A DNA stretch of 44,088 nucleotides from JANRKF01 sp964519595 (GCA_964519595.1 CAZFJN010000010.1:1-44088), one strand, 5' to 3'. Positions 16,443-26,248 are shown, counted from the first letter of the stretch. Notes: a model not told the origin generated them from the sequence alone. Numbers and translations are program-made.

Positions 16443-17465
16443 ATGAATCTTCCGGTTTTCTCAATGGATGAAGAGTTCACGCCTGGTAAGCGCGCTCATA
16501 TCATTGTTCTTGGCAATGAAAAAGGCGGTTCCGGAAAAACCACCACCGGAATGCATATAATCGTCGCTTTAATGCGCCTTGGCTTCAATGTCGGCAGTAT
16601 GGATTTAGATGCTCGCCAGCGCAGCCTTTCGCGCTATATAGAAAATCGCCGGCAAACTTCTTTGAAGGAAAATGTTCCGCTGCCTACTTCGCAACATCTG
16701 GTATTGCAGCGCAGCCCTTTTAATATCGTTCAGGAAGCGGAGGAAGATGAGCGCGAGCGCTTCATGGAAGCTATCGCCAAACTTTCCGTAAGCAATGACA
16801 TAATCGTAATTGACAGTCCGGGCAGTGACACTTATCTGGCGCGCCTGGCACATGGACATGCAGATACAATCATCACGCCAATTAACGACAGCTTCGTTGA
16901 TCTTGATGTACTGGCTAATGTTGACGGACATACGCTTAAAATCATAAAACCAAGTATTTACAGCGAAATGGTCTGGGAACAGAAATTAGCGCGCGCCAAA
17001 CGCGATGGCGGCTCTATTGAATGGATTGTGATGCGTAACCGTCTGTCCAATATAGACGCTAAAAACAAACGTTTCATGACACAAGTAACAACAGAATTAG
17101 CGCGCAGAATTGGCTTTCGCGTTGCGCCTGGTTTTTCCGAGCGGGTTATTTTCCGCGAGATGTTTTTGCAAGGTCTTACTGTCCTTGACATTATGGATTC
17201 AAATGCCAAAGGCGTGGTCTCTCTTTCGCATATAGCAGCGCGGCAGGAAGTGCGTGATTTGCTTAAAACTTTGCGTATTCCGATGGTTGATGAGAAAATT
17301 GCTCGTGATCGCCGCGCCAGCGAGGAGGATGATTCTGATGATAATTCCGACGATAGTTCTGAGGATAATTCCGCTAATGAAGCAAATTCACTTAAAGAAC
17401 ATCAAGTTTCCGATAACAGAAATAATAATGTCGTAGAACATGATTTGGCTGAGATGGCCAGTTAG
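16443..17465 (+). CDS. mipZ: MipZ-type ParA family division-site ATPase
   Basis: MipZ is an alphaproteobacterial ATPase that forms gradients from the ParB-bound poles and blocks FtsZ assembly away from midcell. The deviant Walker A NEKGGSGKTT spans residues ~25-34, then MDLDARQRSLSRYIENRR matches the MipZ signature, and VIDSPGSD is the Walker B region. The frame is open further upstream to 16338, but AGGAGG at 16433-16438 indicates the start at 16443 (or ATG 16440). The 340-aa product is longer than typical because of an acidic, Ser/Asn-rich C-terminal tail of about 50 residues. No parA/parB genes are in the window. Confidence 0.9.
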   Translation: MNLPVFSMDEEFTPGKRAHIIVLGNEKGGSGKTTTGMHIIVALMRLGFNVGSMDLDARQRSLSRYIENRRQTSLKENVPLPTSQHLVLQRSPFNIVQEAEEDERERFMEAIAKLSVSNDIIVIDSPGSDTYLARLAHGHADTIITPINDSFVDLDVLANVDGHTLKIIKPSIYSEMVWEQKLARAKRDGGSIEWIVMRNRLSNIDAKNKRFMTQVTTELARRIGFRVAPGFSERVIFREMFLQGLTVLDIMDSNAKGVVSLSHIAARQEVRDLLKTLRIPMVDEKIARDRRASEEDDSDDNSDDSSEDNSANEANSLKEHQVSDNRNNNVVEHDLAEMAS

Positions 17466-17474
17466 GGCATCGCC

Positions 17475-17665
17475 TAGGGTCAGGACTCATTATTTATACA
17501 TTTTGCGTTTAACCAAAACAGCTTATATGCTAGGAAAATCACCATGGCAATGGTTGTTCCATTGCCATGGTGATTTTGCGACGCAGATGAGCTGGTTTCG
17601 TTAAACCAAAAGGGCGCGAAAATACACTCGCGCGCAAACTGTATAAATAATGAGTCCTGACCCTA
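17475..17665. mobile_element. 191-bp MITE-like element with 26-bp perfect inverted repeats and central hairpin
   Basis: Bases 17475-17500 and 17640-17665 are perfect reverse complements (TAGGGTCAGGACTCATT...). The middle holds a 19-bp perfect stem (AAAATCACCATGGCAATGG with a TTGTT loop). The outermost bases on both sides are TA, which would fit TA target duplication as made by IS630/mariner-type transposases; this assignment is inference. There is no ORF. The right end abuts the murJ ATG at 17666, and the left end is 9 bp after the mipZ stop. Confidence 0.9.
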
Positions 17666-19222
17666 ATGTCCTTTGTTAAGTCATCAGTCACTATAGGAAT
17701 TTACACGCTTATTTCGCGTGTTCTTGGTTTTGTGCGCGATATCACCATCGCCTGGGGACTTGGCGCCGGATTTTTATCTGATGCTTTTTTTGTCGCTTTC
17801 AAATTACCAAATTTTCTGCGTAGACTATTCGCAGAAGGGGCTTTTAACGCCGCTTTTATTCCACTTTATTCCGGAAAAATAGCTGCTGATGGTCAAGATC
17901 AGGCAACTCGCTTTGCTTCCGAGGCAATGTCATTGCTGTTGATTATATTACTGGCGGTAACTGCGCTGTTTATTATTTTCATGCCCTGGCTGATGTATAT
18001 ACTAGCACCAGGCTTTTCTGATGATCCTGACAAATTTGATCTGACGGTGACTTTAACCAGAATCACCATGCCTTATATAATTTTTATTTCTCTGGTTTCA
18101 TTGCTCGGCGGAATTTTAAACAGCGCGCAGAAATTTGCCGCCGTTGCCGCGACGCCAATTTTTATGAATCTGGCGCTTATCATAGTTCCAAGCCTGGTTG
18201 ATGAATGGACAGCAACTGCCGCTCATGCCTTGGCAATCGCGGTGTTTATTGCCGGATTAGTGCAGCTATTATGGCTTTATGTGGTATGTGCCAGGCAGGG
18301 GCTTGTTCCGCAATTGCGTAAACCGGCCTTGACTGAGGACGTAAAAAAACTGCTGATTCTAATAGGACCAGCTGCTCTTGGCGCCGGAGTAGCGCAGATT
18401 AATTTATTTATTGATCTGATTATCGCCTCGCAGTTTGACGGCGGCGTATCTTATTTATATTATGCCGACCGGATTAACGAATTGCCGCTGGCGATAATCG
18501 GAATTGCCGCTGGCACAGCCTTGTTGCCAATGCTGTCGCGGCAGATTCGCAGCAATGATCTGGAAGCTGCTTATAATACACAGAATAAGGCAATCGGCTT
18601 TACTTTGTTTTTATCTATTCCGGCGGCAGTGGCTTTGATGATTATTGCCGAGCCGGTAATCAGAATAATGTTTGAACGCGGCGCTTTCGGCGCGGCAGAA
18701 ACTGCGGCGACAGTTCCGGCGCTGGTAGCTTTTGCCGCCGGACTTCCGGCTTTTGTCATGATCAAAATATTCGCGCCTTGTTTTTACGCTTATCAGGATA
18801 CGAAAACGCCTTTTAAAATCGCCGCTTCCTGCATTGTGGTAAATTTACTGCTTAATCTTGCCCTTATGAACCATTTTCAGCATGTCGGCATGGCAATGGC
18901 TACTTCAATTTCCGGCTGGATTAATGTCGCTTTTATGGTTGTTATCCTTAAACGCCGCGACTGGCTGCGTATTGAACGCGGTCTTTTATTAAACATTGCG
19001 AAAATATTGTGTTCCTGTGTTTTAATGGTAGTTGTTCTGCAAGCTGCAGAAGAAATTTTTGTTTCATGGTTAAATGGCCAGCTGTTTCAGAGGTTCAGCG
19101 CGCTTATAATAGTTGCATGTTGCGGCGCTGCTGTTTATTTCATAGCCTCTTATCTGCTTAACACGCTCGCTATTCGCCCGACAATTCATCAAACATTAAA
19201 CAGGAAAATTCGCAAAGATTGA
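17666..19222 (+). CDS. murJ: Lipid II flippase MurJ
   Basis: MurJ moves lipid II across the inner membrane for peptidoglycan synthesis. The 518-aa protein has the family start SVTIGIYTLISRVLGFVRDITIAWGLGAG, the FKLPNFLRRLFAEGAFNAAFIPLYS signature with its essential arginines, and about 14 hydrophobic helices. The ATG is immediately preceded by the end of the inverted-repeat element at 17475-17665, so no Shine-Dalgarno sequence from the original leader remains in place. Translation start may therefore be weak or depend on the inserted sequence. Confidence 0.96.
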   Translation: MSFVKSSVTIGIYTLISRVLGFVRDITIAWGLGAGFLSDAFFVAFKLPNFLRRLFAEGAFNAAFIPLYSGKIAADGQDQATRFASEAMSLLLIILLAVTALFIIFMPWLMYILAPGFSDDPDKFDLTVTLTRITMPYIIFISLVSLLGGILNSAQKFAAVAATPIFMNLALIIVPSLVDEWTATAAHALAIAVFIAGLVQLLWLYVVCARQGLVPQLRKPALTEDVKKLLILIGPAALGAGVAQINLFIDLIIASQFDGGVSYLYYADRINELPLAIIGIAAGTALLPMLSRQIRSNDLEAAYNTQNKAIGFTLFLSIPAAVALMIIAEPVIRIMFERGAFGAAETAATVPALVAFAAGLPAFVMIKIFAPCFYAYQDTKTPFKIAASCIVVNLLLNLALMNHFQHVGMAMATSISGWINVAFMVVILKRRDWLRIERGLLLNIAKILCSCVLMVVVLQAAEEIFVSWLNGQLFQRFSALIIVACCGAAVYFIASYLLNTLAIRPTIHQTLNRKIRKD

Positions 19223-19270
19223 CTTTGTTAGCAAAATATCAAGAAATAGAGATTATGAACAAACTCTAAG

Positions 19271-19315
19271 ATCATCAGGATGATAAGGATAATCAGGATA
19301 AAATCAGGATAAATT
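19271..19315 (+). repeat. Short tandem repeats before sucA
   Basis: The sucA leader consists of degenerate copies of ATCAGGATAA spaced 9-12 bp apart (from ATCATCAGGATGATAAGG to AAATCAGGATAAATT). Each carries an AGGA that could act as ribosome binding site. The last, AGGATAAATT, sits directly before the ATG. Confidence 0.7.
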
Positions 19316-22249
19316 ATGACAAATATTTTCGATTCTTCCACGCCGTTTTTTGCCGGAAACTCTACTTTCATAGAAGAGATTTACGAACTTTATCTGCAAA
19401 ATCCTGCGACAATTGATCAAAGCTGGCGCGATTTTTTCCGTGATGCGGCACTTGGCGCAGAATCAGCAAAACGCGGCGCAAGCTGGGCAGCGGTTAAAAG
19501 TAAAGTAATCGGCGCTGTTGTGCCTGCAGAAATTTCGCAAGATAAGAAATCAGATAAAAAATCATCATCAACATCAGCATCAGGCGCAACAGGCACAGCA
19601 AGCGGCGGCAAACAGACCTCTGCAAGCGTTGAACAAATCGAACAATTCGCGCATGATTCAATTCGCGCAATTATGATGGTGCGCGCATACCGCGTGCGCG
19701 GACATTTAATCGCTAATCTTGATCCGCTGGGACTTGAGGTTAACGACTATCATCCTGAGCTTGATCCGGCAACTTATGGTTTTTTGGAAGCTGATCTTGA
19801 TCGTGAAATTTTTCTCGATGGAAGCCTTGGCATAAAAAAAGCGAAATTGCGCGAAATATTATCTATCCTGCGCGAGACTTATTGCGGCAATATTGGCGTT
19901 GAATTCATGCACATTATGGATCCGGCACAAAAAGCCTGGATTCAAAAACGCATCGAAGGTGATCGCGGCGCGCATCTTTCCACAGAAGAAAAAAAGAAAA
20001 TCTGGAATAAAATGGTCGAAGTTGAATCTTTCGAACAGTTTCTGCAGGTAAAATATCCAAGTACTAAACGCTTTTCCGTGCAAGGCGGCGATTCAATGCT
20101 GGCCGGACTTGAGGAAATAATAAATGTTTCCGCCGCATTAGGAGTTAAAGAAATAATTATCGGAATGCCGCATCGCGGGCGAATGAACGTACTTACTACT
20201 ACTCTTGGCAAACCTTATTCAGAGCTGCTTTCGCTGTTTCATGGCAATATTGATTTTCCCGAGTGGGTAACCAGCTCCGGAGATGTTAAATATCATCTTG
20301 GCACTTCCTCCGACCGCGAAACAGCTTATGGTAAGGTGCATTTATCATTGCTGGCTAATCCTTCGCATCTGGAAGCGGTTAATCCGGTAGTAGTTGGCAA
20401 GGTTCGCGCCAAGCTGGATATTCGCGGCGATGTTGAGAAAAAATCCTCAGTTCTTGGCATTATGCTACATGGTGACGCGGCTTTCTGCGGACAAGGCTCA
20501 GTTCCGGAAGTTCTGTCCTTATCTGAGCTGCGCGGCTATCGCACTGGCGGTTCAATTCATATAATAGTCAACAACCAGATTGGCTTTACAACTAGCCCTA
20601 AATATTCGCGCTTTACCCCTTATCCAACCGATGTTGCGAAAATGGTGCAAGCGCCGATATTTCACGCTAATTCTGATGATCCGGAATCAGTTGCTTATGT
20701 TTGCCGTCTTGCTGCTGAATTCCGGCAGGAATTCGGACGCGATGCGGTTGTTGATATTATCTGTTACCGCAAATATGGTCATAATGAATCTGACGAGCCA
20801 ATGTTCACTCAGCCGATAATGTATCGTGAAATTGCTAAAAAACCGCTGCCGGCAAAGCTTTATTCACAAAAGCTGGTTGCCGAAGGAACGCTTACGCAAA
20901 ATGATGTTGAAGCCAGATTTTCTGAATTTAAGGAGTTTTTTGAAAGTCAGTATGAGGCGGCAAAAACTTTCAAGCCAAATAAAGCCGACTGGCTGGAAGG
21001 CGAATGGTCAGGATTGTCGAAACCGGAAGGAGAACATCCGGACGGCGAAACCGGAGTTGATGTTAAGCTATTGCAGGAAATAGGCCGGGCAATTGCCGCA
21101 AATCCTCAGAATATAAAAGCGAATACAAAAATTATTCGCCAGCTTGAAGCAAAAAGGAAAATGATGGAAGAAGGCTCAGGAATCGACTGGGCAACGGCGG
21201 AAGCTCTGGCTTATGGTTCTTTGCTTAAAGAAGGTCATTCGATCAGGCTCTCCGGACAGGATTGCGGACGCGGAACATTTTCTCAACGTCATTCCGTGCT
21301 GGTTGATCAGGAGACGGAAGAACGTTATGTGCCGCTTAATAATCTCGGCGGAAAACAGGCAAATTATGAGGTGATCGACAGCTCTCTTTCTGAATTCGCA
21401 ATTCTCGGTTTTGAATATGGTTACAGCCTGGCGCGGCCAAATTCTCTGACTTTGTGGGAAGCGCAGTTTGGTGATTTTGCCAATGGCGCGCAAGTGATTG
21501 TTGATCAGTTTATTTCTTCAGCAGAAGCAAAATGGCTAAGAATGTCAGGCCTGGTTATGCTGCTGCCGCATGGTTATGAAGGTCAAGGTCCTGAACATAG
21601 CTCAGCGCGGCTGGAACGCTATTTGCAGCTTTGCGCCGAGGATAATATGATCGTGGCTAACTGCACAACTCCGGCTAATTATTTTCATATTTTGCGGCGG
21701 CAGCTAAAACGTAATTTCCGCAAACCGCTGATTATAATGACGCCAAAATCTCTGCTGCGTCATAAGCTCGCTGTTTCCAATCTCGCTGATATGGCAAAAG
21801 CCACGCATTTCAAGCGCGTTATCGCTGAGACGGAAAAACTTGCCGCTGATGATAAAATCCAGCGTCTGGTGATATGTTCCGGCAAAGTATATTATGATTT
21901 GCTGGAAGCGCGTTCTGCCGGAAAAATAAACGACATTGCGATAATTCGTCTTGAGCAATATTATCCGTTTCCGGCTAAAGAACTTGCCAAAGAGCTGGCA
22001 CGTTATAAAAATGCTGAAATAATATGGTGTCAGGAAGAACCGCGCAATATGGGCGCTTTCTCCTTCGTTCGCGAACTGATCGAAGAGGTAATGGAAAATC
22101 TCGGCCGCAATGATCGCCTGCGCTATATAGGCCGTCCGGCGGCTTCTTCTCCGGCCTGCGGCTATCTTAAAATTCATGAAAAAGAGCAGAAATTCCTTGT
22201 TTCTGAAGCACTAACCATAGAAAAAACCGCCAAAAAGAAGGCGGTCTGA
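19316..22249 (+). CDS. sucA: 2-oxoglutarate dehydrogenase E1 component
   Basis: SucA is the thiamine-diphosphate-dependent E1 subunit that decarboxylates 2-oxoglutarate in the TCA cycle. The 977-aa protein starts with the E2-binding segment (FIEEIYELYLQNPATIDQSWRDFF) and an Ala/Ser/Lys-rich linker around residues 80-100. The catalytic core is visible as MPHRGRMNVL, HGDAAFCGQGSVPEVL, NNQIGFTTSP and YGHNESDEP. The C-terminal part LLPHGYEGQGPEHSSARLERYLQL is also typical. sucB, which usually follows, is absent here; the next genes are an unknown ORF and murA. Confidence 0.97.
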   Translation: MTNIFDSSTPFFAGNSTFIEEIYELYLQNPATIDQSWRDFFRDAALGAESAKRGASWAAVKSKVIGAVVPAEISQDKKSDKKSSSTSASGATGTASGGKQTSASVEQIEQFAHDSIRAIMMVRAYRVRGHLIANLDPLGLEVNDYHPELDPATYGFLEADLDREIFLDGSLGIKKAKLREILSILRETYCGNIGVEFMHIMDPAQKAWIQKRIEGDRGAHLSTEEKKKIWNKMVEVESFEQFLQVKYPSTKRFSVQGGDSMLAGLEEIINVSAALGVKEIIIGMPHRGRMNVLTTTLGKPYSELLSLFHGNIDFPEWVTSSGDVKYHLGTSSDRETAYGKVHLSLLANPSHLEAVNPVVVGKVRAKLDIRGDVEKKSSVLGIMLHGDAAFCGQGSVPEVLSLSELRGYRTGGSIHIIVNNQIGFTTSPKYSRFTPYPTDVAKMVQAPIFHANSDDPESVAYVCRLAAEFRQEFGRDAVVDIICYRKYGHNESDEPMFTQPIMYREIAKKPLPAKLYSQKLVAEGTLTQNDVEARFSEFKEFFESQYEAAKTFKPNKADWLEGEWSGLSKPEGEHPDGETGVDVKLLQEIGRAIAANPQNIKANTKIIRQLEAKRKMMEEGSGIDWATAEALAYGSLLKEGHSIRLSGQDCGRGTFSQRHSVLVDQETEERYVPLNNLGGKQANYEVIDSSLSEFAILGFEYGYSLARPNSLTLWEAQFGDFANGAQVIVDQFISSAEAKWLRMSGLVMLLPHGYEGQGPEHSSARLERYLQLCAEDNMIVANCTTPANYFHILRRQLKRNFRKPLIIMTPKSLLRHKLAVSNLADMAKATHFKRVIAETEKLAADDKIQRLVICSGKVYYDLLEARSAGKINDIAIIRLEQYYPFPAKELAKELARYKNAEIIWCQEEPRNMGAFSFVRELIEEVMENLGRNDRLRYIGRPAASSPACGYLKIHEKEQKFLVSEALTIEKTAKKKAV

Positions 22250-22348
22250 CATGCCTATATATATTAAAAATAGATGATTATGTTGCAAAACGGCATCTTA
22301 TAACCTAGAAGTAGCGAATGTAGAATTTTTAAACAAAAGAATTAATAA

Positions 22349-22987
22349 ATGGATTATAAAGAAGATTATTTAGATAGACTTCTTCCAACGTATGGTCCGG
22401 TCACAGGCGAAACCGCAGAACAATATAATGACCGCTTGCTTTTGATTGAAGAAGAATGGCGCGATAGAAATCCTCCTGCTATTGCTATGAAAACAGCCTT
22501 GGTTATTGCTGCAGCCATTGGAGAAAGCGATTATGGAAAAGATGGCTACTGCAAAAAGAAAGAAAGAGAAAATAGTGATGAACTGGATGGTTTGATTGAT
22601 GAAATGGTTTATTCTTTGAATAAGCTGGTTGATATTTACGCTTGGAAGCGTGCTTCTGACGAATATATTAAGAAAGATTGCAAACTAGTAAATAGGAGAG
22701 ATGGAAAGAAATTTGACTTAGCTGAAGCTAAAAAATTTCTTAACACGGAATTTAACAATAGTTCACGCCGCCTGCTTGATGCCTGTAATTGTTTATGGAG
22801 ATATTTAAAGAAAATAGTAAATATCCAAGATAATCAACAAATTGCTGATGTCAACGTAATTAAATTATTGCAGGAGGAATTTCAAGGAACTGCATTAGCA
22901 AGCTTGGCGGAAAAGTTAAGCGATTTACGAAAAATGCTAAAAAATGCAGTTTATGAAAACGTTGATAGTCATAAAAAATCAAGATAA
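22349..22987 (+). CDS. Hypothetical soluble helical protein
   Basis: I do not recognise this 212-aa protein. It lacks a signal peptide or membrane segment and looks mainly alpha-helical and charged (for example LDGLIDEMVYSLNKLVDIYAWKRASDEYIKK and LASLAEKLSDLRKMLKNAV). Its codons are visibly more AT-rich than those of sucA and murA on either side. It occupies the place where sucB would be expected after sucA and ends six bases before the murA ATG. The composition and position suggest an acquired gene, though not strongly. Confidence 0.7.
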   Translation: MDYKEDYLDRLLPTYGPVTGETAEQYNDRLLLIEEEWRDRNPPAIAMKTALVIAAAIGESDYGKDGYCKKKERENSDELDGLIDEMVYSLNKLVDIYAWKRASDEYIKKDCKLVNRRDGKKFDLAEAKKFLNTEFNNSSRRLLDACNCLWRYLKKIVNIQDNQQIADVNVIKLLQEEFQGTALASLAEKLSDLRKMLKNAVYENVDSHKKSR

Positions 22988-22993
22988 TTGTTC

Positions 22994-24316
22994 ATGCAAA
23001 AACTTGTAATAAGCGGCGGACAGAAAATAAGTGGCGTTGTTAAGATCAGCGGCGCGAAGAATGCTGCTTTGCCATTAATGGCCGCTTCTTTGCTTACTGA
23101 TGAAACACTGACACTTTCCAACGTGCCAAAGCTGGCTGATGTGATAACTCTCTCGCGCCTGCTGACACAACACGGTGTTAATTGCGAATGGCTCGCTCCT
23201 TCTGTGCATGAAACGCAGGAAACAGCGAATATCATGGTTTTAAATGCACGGAATGTTGATAATTTCACCGCGCCTTATGAGCTGGTTAGAACAATGCGCG
23301 CTTCCGTTCTTGTTCTTGGCCCTTTGCTGGCACGTTTTGGCCGCGCGCGCGTATCTCTGCCCGGCGGTTGTGCAATCGGCACAAGGCCAATTGATTTACA
23401 TTTAAAAGCGCTGGAAAAAATGGGCGCAGAGATTGAGCTTTCCGAAGGCTATATTAATGCTAAAATTTCCGGCCGTTTGCAGGGCGCGGAAATAGTTTTT
23501 GATAAAGTATCAGTTGGCGCAACGGAAAATATATTAATGGCAGCAACTCTGGCGCGTGGCGAAACAATAATCAGCAATGCCGCGCGTGAGCCGGAAATTT
23601 CTGATCTGGCGCGTTGCCTTCAATCAATGGGCGCAGTGATCGAAGGCGCTGGCAGCAGCGAAATCCGCATTCAAGGCGCAGATAGTCTGCACGGCGCGCA
23701 TCACCGTGTCATCGCTGACCGCATCGAGGCCGGCAGTTTCGCCGCCGCCGCCGCCGCTACTGGCGGAAAAATTGAGCTGGTTGGCGTAACAGCAGAATTA
23801 TTATCCGGAGTTACTCAGGTTTTTGCCGCCGCCGGAATCAAGGTGCAGGAAACGCCACGCGGCTTGCTGGTTGAACGCAGCTCTTCTCTTCATGGCGTTG
23901 ATATAGTGACACAGCCTTATCCTGGCTTTCCAACTGACATGCAGGCGCAGATGATGGCGCTGCTTTCTATAGCGGACGGAGAGTCTGTGATAACGGAAAC
24001 CATCTTTGAAAATCGCTATATGCATGTTCCGGAACTAGCACGAATGGGCGCTGATATTTCTGTCAGCGGCGCTTCAGCGACTATCCGCGGCGTTAAAGAA
24101 TTACGCGGCGCTGAGGTTATGGCGACTGATCTGCGTGCTTCATTGTCGCTGGTTATTGCCGCTCTTGCCGCCAAAGGCGAAACAGCGATTCATCGCATAT
24201 ATCATCTTGATCGCGGCTATGAGCTTCTCGAAGAAAAACTAAGTGCTTGCGGCGCGATAATTGCGCGCATAAGTGAAAAGCCGCTTGCCTCTGCCGCCAT
24301 TGTCGAGGCAGCATGA
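22994..24316 (+). CDS. murA: UDP-N-acetylglucosamine 1-carboxyvinyltransferase
   Basis: MurA transfers enolpyruvate from PEP to UDP-GlcNAc in the first committed step of peptidoglycan synthesis. The N-terminal KISGAKNAALP motif is present. The catalytic cysteine is Cys126 in SLPGGCAIGTRPID, so the enzyme should be fosfomycin-sensitive by family rule. The C-terminal part has ESVITETIFENRYMHVPEL. An in-frame TTG at 22988 is possible, but the ATG at 22994 fits the family. The stop overlaps the hisG start as ATGA, so hisG is translationally coupled. Confidence 0.97.
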   Translation: MQKLVISGGQKISGVVKISGAKNAALPLMAASLLTDETLTLSNVPKLADVITLSRLLTQHGVNCEWLAPSVHETQETANIMVLNARNVDNFTAPYELVRTMRASVLVLGPLLARFGRARVSLPGGCAIGTRPIDLHLKALEKMGAEIELSEGYINAKISGRLQGAEIVFDKVSVGATENILMAATLARGETIISNAAREPEISDLARCLQSMGAVIEGAGSSEIRIQGADSLHGAHHRVIADRIEAGSFAAAAAATGGKIELVGVTAELLSGVTQVFAAAGIKVQETPRGLLVERSSSLHGVDIVTQPYPGFPTDMQAQMMALLSIADGESVITETIFENRYMHVPELARMGADISVSGASATIRGVKELRGAEVMATDLRASLSLVIAALAAKGETAIHRIYHLDRGYELLEEKLSACGAIIARISEKPLASAAIVEAA

Positions 24317-24969
24317 CTTTGCCGCCTCTTATCATCGCTGTTCCTAAAGGGCGCATTCTTGATGAATTAAAGCCGCTTTTATCACGCGCCGGAATTGAGC
24401 CGGAAGCGGATTTTTTTGCTGATGATTCGCGGCGACTGCAATTTTCCTGCGCTGATTCTGCTATTTCATTAATCAGAGTGCGTTCATTTGACGTTCCGAC
24501 CTTTGTTGCTTTCGGCGGCGCGCAAATCGGCATTGCCGGCAGTGATGTTTTAGCGGAACTTAATTATGAGGATATTTACCAGCCGCTTGATCTTGGCATT
24601 GGCCGTTGCCGGATGAGCGTTGCTTCTTTTCCCCAGCAGAAGGCTAAAAATTTCCGCTTAAGCCATGTGCGCGTTGCTACTAAATATCCTAATTTAGCGA
24701 CCAGACATTTTTCCGCACGCGGTATTCAGGCGGAATGCGTAAAACTCAATGGCGCAATGGAACTAGCGCCTCGCCTTGGCATTGCTGAATATATTGTTGA
24801 TCTGGTAAGCAGCGGCAAAACTCTGGCTGCTAATGGTCTTATCGAAACAGAAATAATCGCCAATATTTCTTCGCAACTTATCGTAAATCGCAGCGCTTTT
24901 AAAACCAGAAATACTGAAATCAACGCGCTGATTAATTCCTTCCGCGAGGCGATCAATGCGCCTGCTTAA
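24313..24969 (+). CDS. hisG: ATP phosphoribosyltransferase, short form
   Basis: HisG condenses ATP and PRPP in the first step of histidine synthesis. At 218 aa it is the short form, which lacks the C-terminal regulatory domain. In characterised organisms the short form works in a complex with HisZ; hisZ is not in this window. Visible motifs are AVPKGRILDE, FGGAQIGIAGSDVLAE, RVATKYPNLA and the phosphate loop region AEYIVDLVSSGKTLAANGL. The gene overlaps murA by 4 bp and hisD by 14 bp. Confidence 0.95.
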   Translation: MTLPPLIIAVPKGRILDELKPLLSRAGIEPEADFFADDSRRLQFSCADSAISLIRVRSFDVPTFVAFGGAQIGIAGSDVLAELNYEDIYQPLDLGIGRCRMSVASFPQQKAKNFRLSHVRVATKYPNLATRHFSARGIQAECVKLNGAMELAPRLGIAEYIVDLVSSGKTLAANGLIETEIIANISSQLIVNRSAFKTRNTEINALINSFREAINAPA

Positions 24970-26248
24970 AGCCAGCGATAAAGATTTTTCCTCACAACTC
25001 GAAGCGCTACTTGCTTCGCGGCAGCAGAAAACAGAACAAATCAGCAGCGTGGTTGGTGAAATAATTTCCCGTATTCGCAAAAATGGTGATGAAGCCTTGT
25101 TTGAATATACGGAAAAATTCGACAATTTTCCAATTTCGGCGACAACAATCCGCGTAAGCTCCGCTGAAATTGATGAAGCTTATGCCGCCTGCTCTCCTGA
25201 TCTTATTGCCGCTCTGCAAACCGCCGCCCGCCGCATTCGCCTTTACAGCGAAAAACAGCTTCCTGCTGATTTGGAATATGTTGATGATTGCGGAGTAACG
25301 CTCGGCCATCGCTGGAGCGCCATTGATGCAGTGGGAATTTACGTCCCCGGCGGCACGGCAGCTTATCCCAGCTCGGTTTTAATGAATGCAATTCCGGCTA
25401 TTATTGCCGGTTGCTCTCGCGTGGCAATGGTAGCGCCAACTCCACACGGCTTGGTAAATAAAGCAGTGCTGGCGGCGGCGCGAATCGCCGGAATTGATGA
25501 GATTTATAAAATTGGCGGCGCGCAGGCCATTGCCGCCCTCGCCTATGGCACGGCGACAATTAAAAAAGTTGATAAAATCGCAGGCCCTGGAAATGCCTAT
25601 GTCACAGAAGCCAAGCGCCAGCTTTTCGGCGAAGTTGGTATTGATATGATCGCAGGACCATCGGAAATACTGATAATCGCCGATAGCAGCGCCAATCCGG
25701 CATGGCTGGCTGCTGATCTTCTCTCACAAGCCGAACATGACAAGCTCGCGCAAGCTATTATTATCACTACTGATGCGGAAATTCTCCGCCGCGTAAATTA
25801 CGAAATAAACCTCGCTCTGCCAAAATTGCCGCGCGCGGAAATCGCCGGCGCTGCTTTGGAAAATTATGGCGCTTCCTTGCTGGTTGATAATATTGAACAG
25901 GCTTGCGCTATTGCGAATATAATCGCGCCGGAGCATCTGGAATTAATGGTTGAGAATCCGCGCCAGCTATTGCCGCTTATTAAAAATGCCGGCGCGGTTT
26001 TCCTCGGCGGTTACACGCCGGAAGCAATTGGCGATTATATCGCCGGACCTTCGCATGTGCTTCCTACTTCCGGCACAGCGCGTTTTTCATCAGGCTTGTC
26101 GGTTTTTGAATTTTTAAAACGCAGCTCGTTAATTGACTGTTCGCAGTCAGCATATAATTCACTATACCAGCATGGTGAAATCATCGCCGCTGCCGAAGGG
26201 CTGGAAGCACATAAACAAGCGCTGGCAATCCGCAACAACATTGCATAA
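24956..26248 (+). CDS. hisD: Histidinol dehydrogenase
   Basis: HisD carries out the last two oxidations of histidine synthesis, from histidinol to histidine, using NAD and zinc. The 430-aa protein shows the hallmark segments YVPGGTAAYPSSVLMNAIPA, GGAQAIAALAYGT, KIAGPGNAYVTEAKR, IAGPSEILI, LLSQAEHD (zinc-binding Gln/His) and GPSHVLPTSGTARFSSGLS. It begins inside the hisG end and is followed at once by a strong hairpin terminator. Confidence 0.97.
   Translation: MRLLKASDKDFSSQLEALLASRQQKTEQISSVVGEIISRIRKNGDEALFEYTEKFDNFPISATTIRVSSAEIDEAYAACSPDLIAALQTAARRIRLYSEKQLPADLEYVDDCGVTLGHRWSAIDAVGIYVPGGTAAYPSSVLMNAIPAIIAGCSRVAMVAPTPHGLVNKAVLAAARIAGIDEIYKIGGAQAIAALAYGTATIKKVDKIAGPGNAYVTEAKRQLFGEVGIDMIAGPSEILIIADSSANPAWLAADLLSQAEHDKLAQAIIITTDAEILRRVNYEINLALPKLPRAEIAGAALENYGASLLVDNIEQACAIANIIAPEHLELMVENPRQLLPLIKNAGAVFLGGYTPEAIGDYIAGPSHVLPTSGTARFSSGLSVFEFLKRSSLIDCSQSAYNSLYQHGEIIAAAEGLEAHKQALAIRNNIA

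Noticed and set aside
22219..22246. Hairpin ACCGCC/GGCGGT at the end of sucA as a terminator
   Set aside because: The T-run lies only on the minus-strand side, where no gene ends. On the plus strand the sequence is coding and no U-run follows.
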